From: Bubalus kerabau
Lineage: Eukaryota; Chordata; Mammalia; Artiodactyla; Bovidae
Assembly (NCBI RefSeq): GCF_029407905.1
Contig: NC_073634.1
Coordinates: forward strand, 21,837,501 to 21,901,500
Direction: 5' to 3'
Length of the DNA: 64,000 bases
Part shown: positions 50,065 through 61,822 of the stretch, one piece after another
Layout of the letters: every line of letters starts with the position of its first letter
Numbering within the stretch: the first letter of the stretch is position 1
Translations under genes and position numbers: made by a program
The notes under the pieces: model-generated
The model's database searches: none
What the model was told of the DNA's origin: nothing
What the model saw: the letters and a program-made list of their open reading frames with translations, nothing else

Positions 50065-50252
50065 CAGAAAGTGGGCCCCAGATTCCCAGGGGAATCTCCT
50101 GGAGATCTTATTATCCAGACAGCTTCTAGAGCCCTGCCCCAGACAGACGCTCAGAGAAACAGTCCTTGATAATGGTACCCTGGAATCTGCATTCTAAACA
50201 AATTCCATAGTCTTTCCCTCCACACACTGGTTTTGAAAAGCACTGCACTGAG
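50065..50252. repeat. MER5-like hAT fragment
   Basis: 'gtgggccccagattcccagg', 'ccctggaatctgcattctaaac' and 'ttttgaaaagcactgcactg' fit a MER5-type element lacking one terminus. Confidence 0.6.
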
Positions 50253-51211
50253 TAGCTCTGTGTCTAAAATTTATAAAAAATAAAAATTTTAAAAACAAGG
50301 CATGGTCTAACCTCTGACTTACTAGCCATGGGGAAAAAAAAGTCTTATTCCAGATTATTGTTTGGATGTCTTTATATCATTCATGTTTTTCATTATGAGA
50401 CAAATAAGACATGTCCCTGCACGAGGGGAATTCGCAGGAGAAGCAGTAGGATTTTGATTTTGTACAAGGAGCAGCTCTATACCAGGAGAGAGAGCTAACT
50501 AATCCTGGTTGCTTATTTGATGAGAGAAAGCCTTGTGCAGCGAGCAGGTGGCCTTAAGGCTGCATGGAATTTGCCTGGGGAGAAAGAGCCAGGCATTTGA
50601 GACAGAGTGGCTGGCGGAGCTGTGGCACTGAGTGGTGGAGGTGGGGAAGGAGGATGCAGTGAATCGCAGATTGCCATTGTCACTGTCTGCAGAGATAGGT
50701 GTCACATATGTGCATACACTGTGTCACATATGTCTGCAGACACATTCTACTGTCTCCTTCACACGTCACAGAATATGGAAACTAGAAGATAAGTAGAAAC
50801 TTGACTTGGGAGCACCTCAAAAGTTGTGCCGGGACTCAGGCCTGCCTGGGAGTGTCTGTGTAGATCAGGAAGTAAATGACACAAAGGGAAGGCCGGAGTG
50901 TGCACTGCTTTTCAGCCCAGAGAACCAGCCCACACAGGCCTCCTAAGGAGGGGAGTGCCCTCTAGGGGCTTAGATGATTTTTCTGAGTGCTGTTCATCTT
51001 TGTGCTTGCCACTAAGCTGGATCCATTACCTACTGGAGAGAGAAAAAAGACAGCTTCACTAACCTACCTGGCTGCAGCTGTGATTACATTATGCAAACAT
51101 TTATTAATGTGGTACCTTGATTGATGATTATCTTAATACCGAGGATAACATTAAAGGCTTGATTTTGCAGGCAGACGGCACATACAAGTTGGTTCTTGTT
51201 GGAGGTTAAAA

Positions 51212-51475
51212 AGCCCTTAGCCTATGATTCCTTTTATATGAGCTGACCAGAATAGGAAGATCCATGGAGAAAGAATAAAGACTCGTGATTGCCAAGGGCT
51301 GGGAGAAAAGAAATGGGAAATACAGGGCTTCTTTATGAGATGATGAAAATGTTCTAAATTTAGGTAGTGGTAATGGTAGCCCAACCCTGTGAATATAAAT
51401 ACCATCGAATTGTATACTCGGCAGAGGTGAATTTTATAGTATGTGAATTGTGTCCCAATAAAGCTGTTGTTTTAT
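51212..51475 (+). mobile_element. Old L1 3' UTR fragment
   Basis: 'tatgattccttttatatgagctg', 'gtgattgccaagggctgggag', 'gatgatgaaaatgttctaaattt', 'cgaattgtatactcggcag' and 'tcccaataaagctgtt' follow the 3' UTR of old mammalian L1 copies. Confidence 0.85.
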
Positions 51476-51599
51476 TTATTGGTTTTCTTTAAAAAGCCCT
51501 TAGCACTTCTGCTCCAGGTGTCCTAAGAGAAGTGTGGTGTTTAGGGTTTCAGAGAGGAGTTATTATCTAAAGTAATCTAGAAAGACAGATGGTATCTAG

Positions 51600-51930
51600 A
51601 CAGACAGCGGGAGATGAAGGCTAGATAAGGAATGTTCAGCAGGGAGTAGAGTAGAAGGCTGTGCAGAGACAGCAGAGGGAGGGCTTGTTTGGAGAAGGTG
51701 GAGAATGAAGAGAAGTACTGTATTTGAATAAAGATATGTGGAGGACTTGAGAGTGTTGAATGCTAGGCTGACAAGTTTATCAGTTAAATGAAGAGTAACT
51801 GAAGGCTTTTGACTACTGGAGTACAGAAACTGAACCATAGGTCGAGTGTGGCATGAATTGGGAGGAGAGACCTAGGTGAGGGGAGACCAGGTTGGAACCT
51901 GGAAATTGGAGGATGGAAGGTTTAAGAAGT
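51600..51930. repeat. Ancient interspersed repeat, family not fixed
   Basis: GA-rich words ('gcagagggagggcttgtttgg', 'aggcttttgactactggagtac') resemble the old repeat class at 2740-3250. Confidence 0.3.
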
Positions 51931-52979
51931 GAGGAGTAAGTGTGCGCATCACTTTACTTATAGATTAGTCTGTTTCCTCAGCCACTAACCCACATGTTTT
52001 CCCATTCCATTGCTTGTTCTTTATCCAGGCTTTGGGGTAAAGGGTAAGAGGAAGATTGGGAGGAGGGACCAAAAAAGAATAAGGATGAAGAGAAATGGTG
52101 ATAAGGGCAAGATTCTGCTTGTGTGCTTCAGTTGCTCTGTAATTTAGCATTTCTTCCTCATGACTCACTATAAATAACAGGATAGGAAACCTTATTTGAT
52201 TTCAGATCAGTTGACGAGGCTGCCTGCCTCACTGTTCCCATCTGTGGAAGGGAAGACTACCCACCTCCAGTGTAGGTAAACCAGAGAATCTAGAGTAATC
52301 TTACTAGAGAATTTTGATCAAGCTGCCTTGAACTCAACATTACTTATAATGTAATAGATTTCCTTGGGAAAAAGGTTCCTGATCGGCCCTCATTTGTTAC
52401 TTGAGACAGTACAGACTTTATCCATCAAAAGATAACTCACACGAGTTGTATTTTGTTGAACTGTGTGAAATTGCCATTTGACTATTTTTGATCTGCAAAG
52501 AAGGCAGTTTTGTAAAGCCTTAACCTAATAGATGCTTGCTCAGTAGATATCCGATGTGAGCCCAGATTTTCCCTTGTTGGTTTCCTTCATAAGTTCCTTC
52601 TTTTTTAAGGTGCTAGTGGTCTTGAACATCTGCTAGTTTCAGATTCTGAGGAGTCAAAGGTGGCAGTAACTACGGAGGGCTTGCCCAAGGGCTGGTCAAG
52701 AAGGGGAAGGAAGCAGGAGCAAGCCCACCGGCCAAAACCAGGGCGTCGGAATCCCTGGTGCTGTATTGCACAGTCCTGGGTTTAGAAATAAAAATTCAGC
52801 CTAAAGAGTTTTCCTTTCTTCAGTGGATTACTAGGCAGTCGTGCAGTTTTAGATCTTCTGCAGCATGCCAGAGACAACCCATGTGGGTCTCTAAAAAAAC
52901 GAGAGAAGTATTTTAAAAAGTGGGAAATAGGTTAAATGTAAAAATGGGGATAGGTCAAATGTAAAAGCGGGGGAAGCAG

Positions 52980-53190
52980 GTTTCTGTGGTGGCTCTGTGG
53001 TGAAGAATCCACATGCAATGCAGGAGACACACGGGTTCAATCCCTGGGTCTGGATGATCCCCTGAAGAAGGAAACGGCAGTCCACGCCAATATTCTCATC
53101 TGGGAAATTCCACGGACAGAGGAGCCTGGCGGGCTACAGTCCATGGATCATAAAAGAGTCAGATAAGACTCAGCGACTAAACAACAACAG
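52980..53190 (+). repeat. Bov-tA-type SINE, diverged
   Basis: 'tttctgtggtggctctgtgg', GGGTTCAATCCCTGGGTCTG, 'ggagcctggcgggctacagtcc' and 'gactcagcgactaaacaac' span the element. A 22-bp word with few changes is tandemly repeated just upstream at 52929-52972. Confidence 0.88.
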
Positions 53191-54758
53191 AGGGGGGAGA
53201 ATAGACTTAAGGCGAACTTAGGTTTTTCAAGTTGGTGTGATTTCTGACAACCTAGCACAAAGCCTGGCACACAAGTGCACGTGCGTGTTCAATAAAGATC
53301 TCTGAAAGGTCAAAAGACATCAGATGAGGTATTTATTGGTTGGTCGTATGCTCCCTGGTGTTTAACTTAGAGTGATTTGCTAGAACCCAACGGTGGGAGA
53401 GAAGATACCCAATCCCCAAAGACGTGGAAGGTCGGTCAGCTGTTCTTGTAGGATGCTTTCGTTGTCATTACATCCAGATACTGGAATCAGGGCGGGGCCT
53501 CTCAATGCTCTTTCCCCATTAGTCTGTGAACTCTGAAAAGTTAAAAGTTGTACAGAGTGTCAAGTGCAGAAAATGTAAAGAATATATTACTATAATGTTA
53601 CAGGAATATGATCATCTGTTTAAAACTGCAGTGGCCACGCACATAAAAATGAGAGACGGTCGCATAACCTTTCCAGGGACTAAAAGCTCAGTTCATGTTT
53701 ACTCAGCCATGGAAGGTGATTGTCCTGTAGGAATACAGATTATGAATCGAGAGCTCCTCGCTCTGCTCACACCAAACAGCCAAACATTTATTCTAAATCA
53801 CAGTCAGAAATACCACTGCAGCAAAACCTTAATTACCTAACACCCTCAACTCCACTCTAAAGCATATATAGCAATTTCCCCACAAGGCAGAGGCCTCAGA
53901 GGGGTCACTCACACCTTTCCAGTGGCTTTAATGATCTTTGGTGCAGATATTAACTGAATTCATTTCTATTTTAGTTCTACACTTAACTAAATTGTCATTA
54001 AGTCTGGGTCTGATTATGGAAGTACTTGTGGAAGACAGGCATTTTATTTTAGAAAAGATCTGAAGAAAAATAAGAGAACAAAACAATCAAATAAGAAGAG
54101 AGAAAAACAATTAATGAATTGAGGTGTTAATAGTTCTTCCCTCCTGGGAATGTTACCCTCCCCGAATCTTGACCTCTCTGGTACATAAATACCCACATGC
54201 TTCCGGCAAGGATATCTCTCTTTAGGAGGCCTTCCCTTCACTCCTGTCGACCTGGGAACTCCCTTAGTCATCCTCTCCACCTCTGACCCATGCTTCCATT
54301 GCCAGGGGAGTCCCGGGCAGAGCCTGGCTGCTCCTCCCTTGTGTTACATTCACATCCTGACGCCCTGCTGCACTGGGCTTCTCATTTCCTGCCTCCAGTT
54401 TCATTCTGACACATCAGCATCGGGCAGTTGACAACATCTTTTTCTCTTCTTTTTTTTTTTTTAAACCTGCCTCTTATTTTCCTGCAGTCAAGCAAGTTTT
54501 GCAGGAGAATTGAAGTTAAGGGTGAGAGCCAACAGAGGTAGTTTGCATTGAGAAGAATGTACATATGCAGCTTAGAAAATCTAAAACATTATAACTCTCA
54601 GCATCCAGATAGCTGTCACAAAATCCATTTGCTACAGCTTATACCCTTAATTTGTAAAGAGCTCCTCGGTCTTCAATCAAAATCTATATTTTTTATTATA
54701 TAATTATAAATTAATGTAGCTCCAGAGGAGGGTGCTACTAGGCACAATCACACTGATT

Positions 54759-54777
54759 AAAAAAAAAAAAAAAAAAA
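54759..54777 (+). repeat. A19 tract
   Basis: A pure A run; no SINE or LINE body that I recognise lies immediately upstream of it. Confidence 0.9.
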
Positions 54778-55273
54778 CTGAAAAACTAATGACCTATTAG
54801 TTGAAAGAAGAGTCAGAAACATTGCTGAGAAACACCTAAAGGTCAACAGCAGCAAAGCAGCATCATAGAATCATTAGAAAATGCAGGAGCACCGTTCTGT
54901 GTCAGCCCGTCCAAGCATCACTGATGTCTGGAGAGACAGAATAATGTATATGCATAAAAAGATGGCCCTGAGTCATCAAGAAAGTGTCTGTTATGCTCAA
55001 TACCAGTCTGGTTAAGTAAGAAATGAAGTAATGCATTTTAGGAATTTTTCTGTCCAAATGGTTAATGTTAAATTTCTGGGCGTATACTAAGGAGGTGAGC
55101 CTTAGTTGTTTGGAATGCTGATTACGTTAGGACCCACTCCCCGTTCCCCGGTGATGCCAGATACACAGGACAGTGTCGTGGAGAGGGGTGAAGAGTGTGC
55201 CGGCCACTTTGTGGCCTCCCAACTTCTATGCTGTTTATTCACGGGGTTTTCCTTCCCTTTTCTCTGGTTTCAG

Positions 55274-55395
55274 ATGCGAGTGTCTCTCTGGCTTATGTGG
55301 TTTCCCCGTGTGTGAGGTGGGATCCACTCCCCGCATAGTCTCTCGTGGAGATGGGACACCTGGAAAGTGCTGTGATGTCTTTGAATGTGTTAATG
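55274..55395 (+). CDS. CRIM1: CRIM1 internal coding exon (about exon 5), 122 nt
   Basis: The first base completes the arginine codon from the exon ending at 32917. The frame then reads CECLSGLCGFPVCEVG, a basic stretch, and GKCCDVFECVN, and ends with one base of a codon that would become aspartate in CRIM1. There are seven cysteines in 122 nt, with CC-x4-C spacing like the earlier exons. It maps to the segment just before the first classical VWC domain, roughly residues 290-330. The acceptor is a long T/C tract ending GGTTTCAG at 55273. The donor is ATG|GTACGT at 55396. Together with the 121-nt exon it makes 243 nt, so the pair preserves frame. The following CRIM1 exon (VWC1) was not found in the remaining 8.6 kb, so the downstream intron extends past the window. 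Confidence 0.95.
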
Positions 55396-55438
55396 GTACG
55401 TGGGGTTTCTCTTGTTCTCAGCGAGTATACATTTGTGC

Positions 55439-55461
55439 AGGAGGAGGAGGAGGAGGGAGGG
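55439..55461 (+). repeat. (GGA)n short repeat just after the CRIM1 exon
   Basis: GGAGGAGGAGGAGGAGGG lies 44 nt downstream of the exon ending at 55395. Confidence 0.85.
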
Positions 55462-56400
55462 TTCAATCTAGCCACTTCTGTCTTTTTAAAAGGCAGACAA
55501 CATGCTCAGGGAGTTGATGAAACTCAGAATAGTTGCTCAAGATCCCACCACGCAGTAGGGAAAGTTAGGAAGGGAATCCTCATTCCACCTTGTAGAGAAG
55601 GCATTTTTGAAAAGGTCATTGCAGACTACACGTGGCCGTCATATTCTGCTATGTGTCAGTAGTTGAGAAATTCTAGGGTTGCAGGAAAAGGACCACAGAA
55701 AACGTGGCCGTGTTCTCCCAGTCAGAAGACCTCATCCCATGGCTCTTGGAGGTAGTCTGTGTAACGAATGCCACACTGCGTTAGGTCACGGAGTGACCAC
55801 AGTTTGAAAAGAGAAAGGACCGTATTCCTCGAGTTCATCCTTTTTCTGCCTGGAGGAAACACCTCTGGCCAGCCCCTAGTCAGTAACAGTGTCCTCATTA
55901 AAGCTGGAAACTTGTGGGCCAAAAAAAGCCATTCTTCAGTCCCAAGATTCCTTCACATAAAATCCACCTCTCTCCCTCTCACCTTTCAGCAGAGGGCTTG
56001 GTGTGTGACAGCCTGGTGTTTATTGAATTTAGATGCTAGAAGGGAGGAGAGCCTAAATCATGCTCCTCCATCAGAATTTTCAGAAAAGCAAAGAATAAAC
56101 TCAAGCAAGTGAAATGTCAGTGATTTTTAGAGAGCATTATTTAGTCAGTACTTAGACACACAAGGAAAATGACTTTGAATGTGGACACATACAACAAAAT
56201 TATACAGATAGAAGCGTCCATTTTAACTGCTGCCTATAAGAAATCAGGGTTCAGAAGATTTTCTGCCCTTCTCCCAAGCTGCCCCTCCCCGACAAGAAAG
56301 GGTTATATGAAAAGTCCAGACTTGTTTCACAGAGTCCTGTAGTTTTTAGCCAGAGGCTACATGTTTTGTTCTGGTTTTTTCCCCGATTTAAAGAAGCACT

Positions 56401-56587
56401 GGCAGTATGACTTTGTGGTTAAAAGAGAACACAGACTGGAACTGATTGACTTCAGTTTGAAAATCAGTTCCTCCACTTAGTAGCTGTATAGCTTTGGCCA
56501 TCCCTTTGGTCTCTGAGCCTCAGTTGCCACATCTGTCAAATGGAGAGAATAACAGTAAATGCAGTGAGGTTTTGTATGTGAAGCACT
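56401..56587 (-). repeat. MIR SINE
   Basis: 'actttgtggttaaaagagaacacagactgg' in order, 'tccacttagtagctgtatagc', 'ctctgagcctcagttgccac' and ATCTGTCAAATGGAGAGAAT form a well-kept reverse-strand MIR. Confidence 0.87.
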
Positions 56588-57748
56588 AGAAACTGTGCTT
56601 CGAGAGCAAACAGCCTCTATGATTCTGTGCGCCTCCTTCCTGCCCACCGTCCTGGCCACTGCGGGATGCTGCTTCTTGGCTTCAGGCACGCAGGGAGAGG
56701 CACAGGGCAGGCTCCACGCACACAGACTCTTCTCGGTGCCTCTCCCCGCCTGCTTTATCATCCAGCCGGTAGTGATGTCTTCACCGCCAGCAAATGGCCA
56801 AGCCCTCTGATACTTCCTGCTGAAGCTAATTGACTGAAAGTGATATTCTGTGAATATTTAACTCGTACCATTGGGACCGAAATAGTTGGTCCTTGTCCTG
56901 GGCTCCAGCATCTCAGATGTGCTTCCTTCTAGTACTCAACCCACTCCATGTCTCTCTCTTACCCTAGAATCTGAACTGCCAGAAAACAGGGAATCTATCC
57001 TTGTGTCTGTGACATTAGCACATCACCTGTTTCTCGCGGGGCACCTGGGTTCTGACGCGTGGCTGGGTGAGCAAGCAAGTGATCTGATTCATATTGTCTG
57101 AGTTCCCTCTAGAGTGGCTGTTAATTGTCAGCCCATAGAGGAGTTACTTTGTGAGAATCCACTATCTTTCACTGCCCCACACTTTAATCTGAAGTCTCTT
57201 ATACCCTGGAAATAACACCTCTAGTAATACAACTTGCTGTTGTATCCGCTGGGTGAGGAAGTGGAGTATCTTTCTTCTTTCTTTCTTTACTTCTTAATTA
57301 TAGAAACCCAAGTGTCAGGCCTTCTCATCAGGACATTCACTTTACATCCCACCCCAATGTGATGCAGTTTGGGCAGCTGATTACTGCCCCTATTTAACTT
57401 CAGTGGCCTTGGATAAATCTCCAGGGCCTGCTCCCATTTATAGAGCCCTGAGTTCAGGAACAGGCCTTCTACTGTGAGAAAATGTGGAGACGACAAAGCA
57501 GTAACAGAATTTCTGGTGTTTGCCTCTTTCTTGCCACCATAAATTAGTTGGGTGATCTTTGCTTTACTTCTTGTCCTGCTATAGTCTGTCTGTTACTGCA
57601 TTAGTCATTAATTGTAGGTGAGACTAGAAACTACAATACTCTGAAGATTTAAAATTCCACAGGACAGTATTTACGGAATTCCATCTCAAAGTCTGTATTT
57701 CACTTTTTTTGGCATACATACACACACTTCCCTTCCATACACATATTT

Positions 57749-57762
57749 GTGTGTGTGTGTGT
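57749..57762 (+). repeat. (GT)7 microsatellite
   Basis: Short pure GT run. Confidence 0.85.
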
Positions 57763-59402
57763 ATATTTGATTATTTGGCACCCAGTGCCCTGGTGAAATC
57801 ATACTATTGTCATAAGATCCCCATTAGAAGGTATTACCTATCAAAAATTCATTATCCTTGCCCAGAAGAGCAGGGGTCTATGTTATGTATACTTATTTTT
57901 TAAAGCCTTATATGTGTATATATATATAAAGCCTTACTTATCCACAAAGAATTTGAGGCAATTTTACACTAAGAGCAGACACAATAAAATAGTGATAAAA
58001 TATTAATGAGAAAAGAGAGTCAGACTGTAGAGTTGTATGTAAAAGTTGAAAAGCAAAAAGGAAGTGCCCACAGGTGTGCAGGCCATAGCATCTGTCTATG
58101 TAATTGCTGGAGTTAAATGTCAGGTTAGGCCCCCGCCGTCCTGGCCGTCAAAGTGGAAAGGGAGATAGAATCGGACCCACAATTCTTATTTTTAGAGACA
58201 AGAAACCTGCCAGACAGGGCAGCATCCTCCTCGTATGGAAACTTTTGAAAAGAGAGTGCCGGATGATGCAATAAATTGTGTCCTCAGTTTCTTTACTCCC
58301 AATTTCCTCTGGCTGCTTTTCTCAATAAAAAGTAAAAGCAAAATATTAAAATATACCTCCGTGAAGGCAGTTTTCAGGGATGAGTTGAACACCCACCTGG
58401 AACCTGGATGCCTGAAGATCTGTTTCTTGATTTTGAGAATGCTGCCCTACCACCACTGTACCCCCGCAGCACGTAGGAAGATATTGGAGTAGATCTGGGA
58501 ACCCCAGTTCAGGAGACAGTAGGCTGCTGTCTAACCCCATGTGAAGAAACGGAGCTTACCTGCCAGCACTCAGTCCCCTAGCTGCCATCCAGGTGATCCA
58601 TATGCTTACATTATTTTTTTTAAGATAAGCATTATAGTGAAAACAGAAGATTAAAAAGAGGGAATTCAAGAACTCCTGAGTTTTGAAAACATTGGCCTAG
58701 ATGAATGGATGGAAAGAACATTCTCCATAAATGTTACTCCTCTTTTCTGTTGGGTTTGGTTTTGTATGGGTAGGGGGATGGCTGAGTTGCCCATCAGATT
58801 GTGGCAGTCTGTGACTGAGGGCCGAAAGGAGGACCAGCACGGTAGTAGCTGAATGAGAACCCTGTTGTTGAGAGACCAAATGAGCAGGTGGTGAGCTTGT
58901 GTTCCTATTGTGTGAACTTGTGAGACATCAGTATCATCACCTGGAAGGATGACCTCCACAGCAGTGTTGAATAATCCCACATCTTCTTGGGGACATGGTT
59001 CTGTGTCTGCTCTGGCCCAAAAACATGTTTTTTCATCCGTCACCGGGGGTTGAGTGACGGCCTCTACTTTAGATGGACGTGTGTCCTCTTCCATTTGGTA
59101 ACAGTACATCTTACTGCCTTACGCTGGCCCAGCTCACTCGTTTCTAGAGGCATTTGGGTTTGAATAGGGAAGTCATCCATGCTCAGAGTATGGAAGCAAA
59201 AATTTGGTTGCTTAGATATGATCAAGTCTCCAACATACAAAAATGCACAGAAATCCAAACTGGAACACCATGGTTTGAGTGTTGTAGCCACTGACTCTTC
59301 CAGCATCAGACACTAACATGTAAAATCAATCAGTCACAGGAGAGCCAGACCCAAAGTCAGCTTCTCCTTGTGTAAACTTTGGGCCTAGAAAACTCAGACC
59401 TT

Positions 59403-59733
59403 GGGTTTCCTTTGTGGTCCAGTGGTTAAGAATCTGCCTGCCGATACAGGGGACATGGATTCAAACCCTGCGCCGGGAAGATTCCACAGGCCTCGGAGCC
59501 GCTAAGCCTGTGCGCCACAGCTACTGAGCCTGTGCTCTAGAGCCAGGAGCCACAACTGCTGAAGCCCGAGTGCCCTAGAGCCTTTGCTCCGCAACTAGAG
59601 AAGCCACCGCAGTGAGAAGCCTGACCACTGCAATTAGAGAGTAACCCCCACTCGCTGAAACCCAAGAAAGCCAGTGCACAGCAACGAAGATCCACCACAG
59701 CCAACATAAATAAATAAATCTTCATGAAAAGAA
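59403..59733 (+). repeat. CHR-2-type SINE, long form, with TSD
   Basis: The head 'gtttcctttgtggtccagtgg', 'ttcaaaccctgcgccgggaag', then the tail with 'gaagccaccgcagtgagaagcc', 'gcacagcaacgaagatccacc' and a TAAATAAATAAA end. A perfect 14-bp direct repeat AAAACTCAGACCTT lies at 59389-59402 and 59734-59747. Confidence 0.9.
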
Positions 59734-61523
59734 AAAACTCAGACCTTCAGTTTGTTAATAAAAAAGTTAATATGAAAACATCTGTTGAGAACCCATTGTA
59801 TAGCAGTGATGCTCAATAATGTTCCTAGGGATGTAAGGTCTCCTTCTACAGTAGTGGAGAGTATATAGCACTTTGAAAGGAATATTCCATGCAGTATGCA
59901 TTTATTGAGCATCCATTGTGTTCTGCAGGCCTTACTAAGCTAATTTTGAGTAAGAGTGATACAGTGTTTTGCAAGTACTGTTCCCCTTCTCTTATCCTGA
60001 AGTACTCTAGCAGTATGCTCCAGCACACACGCCCGGCTTCCCCCACACAGAAAAGGTGGTTTCTTCCTTCACGTATCTAGAAGCTCGTGTACCCTGCCTT
60101 TGTGATTCCATCATTTCGTGGTTGGTTTATGGAGAAATTTTCAGACATTTCTCATTTGTCGTGCAGTTATCTCTTTTTTGACTTATTAAGTCTGCCCACT
60201 TTGTTCCTGTACCACTCACCCCCAGAGAAAGGAGACCAGAGGCAAGACATCAGCCATTTTTCACTGAGATATTACAGAGAAAAAGCAACAGAAGTATACT
60301 TATTTGGACTTTTTCCCTCCATTTTCACATTTGATGGGAAGTTCTACATTTTAGTCTTTTCCTTTGCTAAAATTATGTATCTATCACCATCTGCCAATCA
60401 GCGTGATTTGGCCAGGCAATAGAACTTACTAGCAATCTATACTATAAAATTCTTTTTCAGGAGTTCTGGAATATATTAAAGAGGGAAGAGAAGATTCCAG
60501 AACGGAGAAACATAAAATTTAATGGGGAAGACACAAAAAACATGCAAAAATCTTTAAAAAGACACTTTGTGCATCTCAGTGCATATGTACGTTTATGCAT
60601 TGAGAAGTGCATGTTGCATAGTAAGTTATTCTATTTGTAATATTATTCTTTTCTCCATCCACAGAAAAGGTCCTCTTACAGAGGTAGTGGTACCCTCCCT
60701 ATGGTTCTGAAATTCACCTCTATCCCCAGCAGGTGAAGAAGTAATTGGTCATTGCTCCTCAGAGGATACTGCCAACCATTTTTATTGTGCACTTTTCTGA
60801 AGAGCTTCTCTAAATTTGTCTCAGCAGCAAACAGGGATTTCATTATATCATGTGATTTTTTTTTTTTTTAATCCTAAAGAATCAGTTGTGTTTTCAAGGC
60901 TGTGTTCTCTGGGGCTCACCATCTCTCTCAGTTCCACGCCCTTGCTCTCTGCCTGTGCTAGTGAAACGTAACTGCCCTAGCCTTCGTGTCAGTCTCGTCT
61001 CCTCCCACTCAAGCTTCTGCACAACCCGCCGTAAAAGCGAGTTCATCTGGAGCCACTTTGTTCACAACCACAACCTTTCCTCCTCACGTCTTCAAATCTC
61101 ACACCAAGATTTGTGGCTTCACCCAGATGGTCATTGGGTTGATGAAGGCAAATAGGTAATTAATATAGATTGGTTTCTTAAAAAATGTTCTTCTTCAATT
61201 TGAACGGAAGCTCAGCATTTTGATAGAAGGCAGTATTTTGCCTCCTTCCACAGCACGCAAATTTGATTGGTGAAAAGTGCTTCATTTCCTGCACTTTGGA
61301 ACTTGGGGTTTAACTGCCCAGTTCCTTCCAATCCCAGCTCAGTTTAGTGTGTTAGGTAAAAGCATATAGACTTCTGAGCTGTAATAAGATGATTCTTTCT
61401 GACATGAATTTTCTGGGGGGAAAAAGAAAATAGCATATCCAGCCAGTGGCTAGGGAAGAGGTTCAGACACGCACATTTACTGCCTTTGTGAAAATACATG
61501 CACACAGATCATCTCACACTAAT

Positions 61524-61640
61524 GATGTAACTTTAGGCAAGCTGCCTCAATTTTCCTCATTTCATTTTCCTCATTGAAGAAGTAGATGTTAATACTTGTT
61601 CTCTATTCTCAACAGCGTTGTTATAAAGTCAAATTAACAC
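61524..61640 (-). repeat. MIR fragment
   Basis: 'gatgtaactttaggcaagctgcctc', 'cattttcctcattgaagaag' and 'ctcaacagcgttgttataaag' match reverse MIR. Confidence 0.65.
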
Positions 61641-61822
61641 TAGTTTGTCTAAGTACAAGACAAATGTAAATGTACTCAAAATGCAGTGGAAATCTCACGT
61701 ATTTCAAACATGCAAAGTGACATGTGGAGAAATGATGTTAGGACAGAGAAGTCCATGGCTTATGTATGTCATAATCCAGTTTTTCCTGCCTTATTAAATA
61801 GGTGGCATTAGCTCAGGAGAAC

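Larger units (their letters stand above)
32918..55273 (+). other. CRIM1: CRIM1 intron, complete, 22.4 kb
   Basis: This phase 2 intron is bounded by GTTGGT and TTTCAG. Repeats inside are listed separately. Stretches without a recognised element: 32918-35430, 35730-36690, 36911-37330, 38527-39720, 39814-41996, 42136-44117, 45450-46434, 46640-49480, 50253-51212, 51930-52979 and 53191-55273 (apart from short simple repeats). The segment about 46.2-48.0 kb is clearly richer in G+C than its surroundings. Confidence 0.92.

Noticed and set aside
55173..55517. Open frame extending beyond both sides of the 122-nt CRIM1 exon
   Set aside because: Only 55274-55395 matches CRIM1 and is bounded by good splice sites. 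The extensions are intronic read-through.
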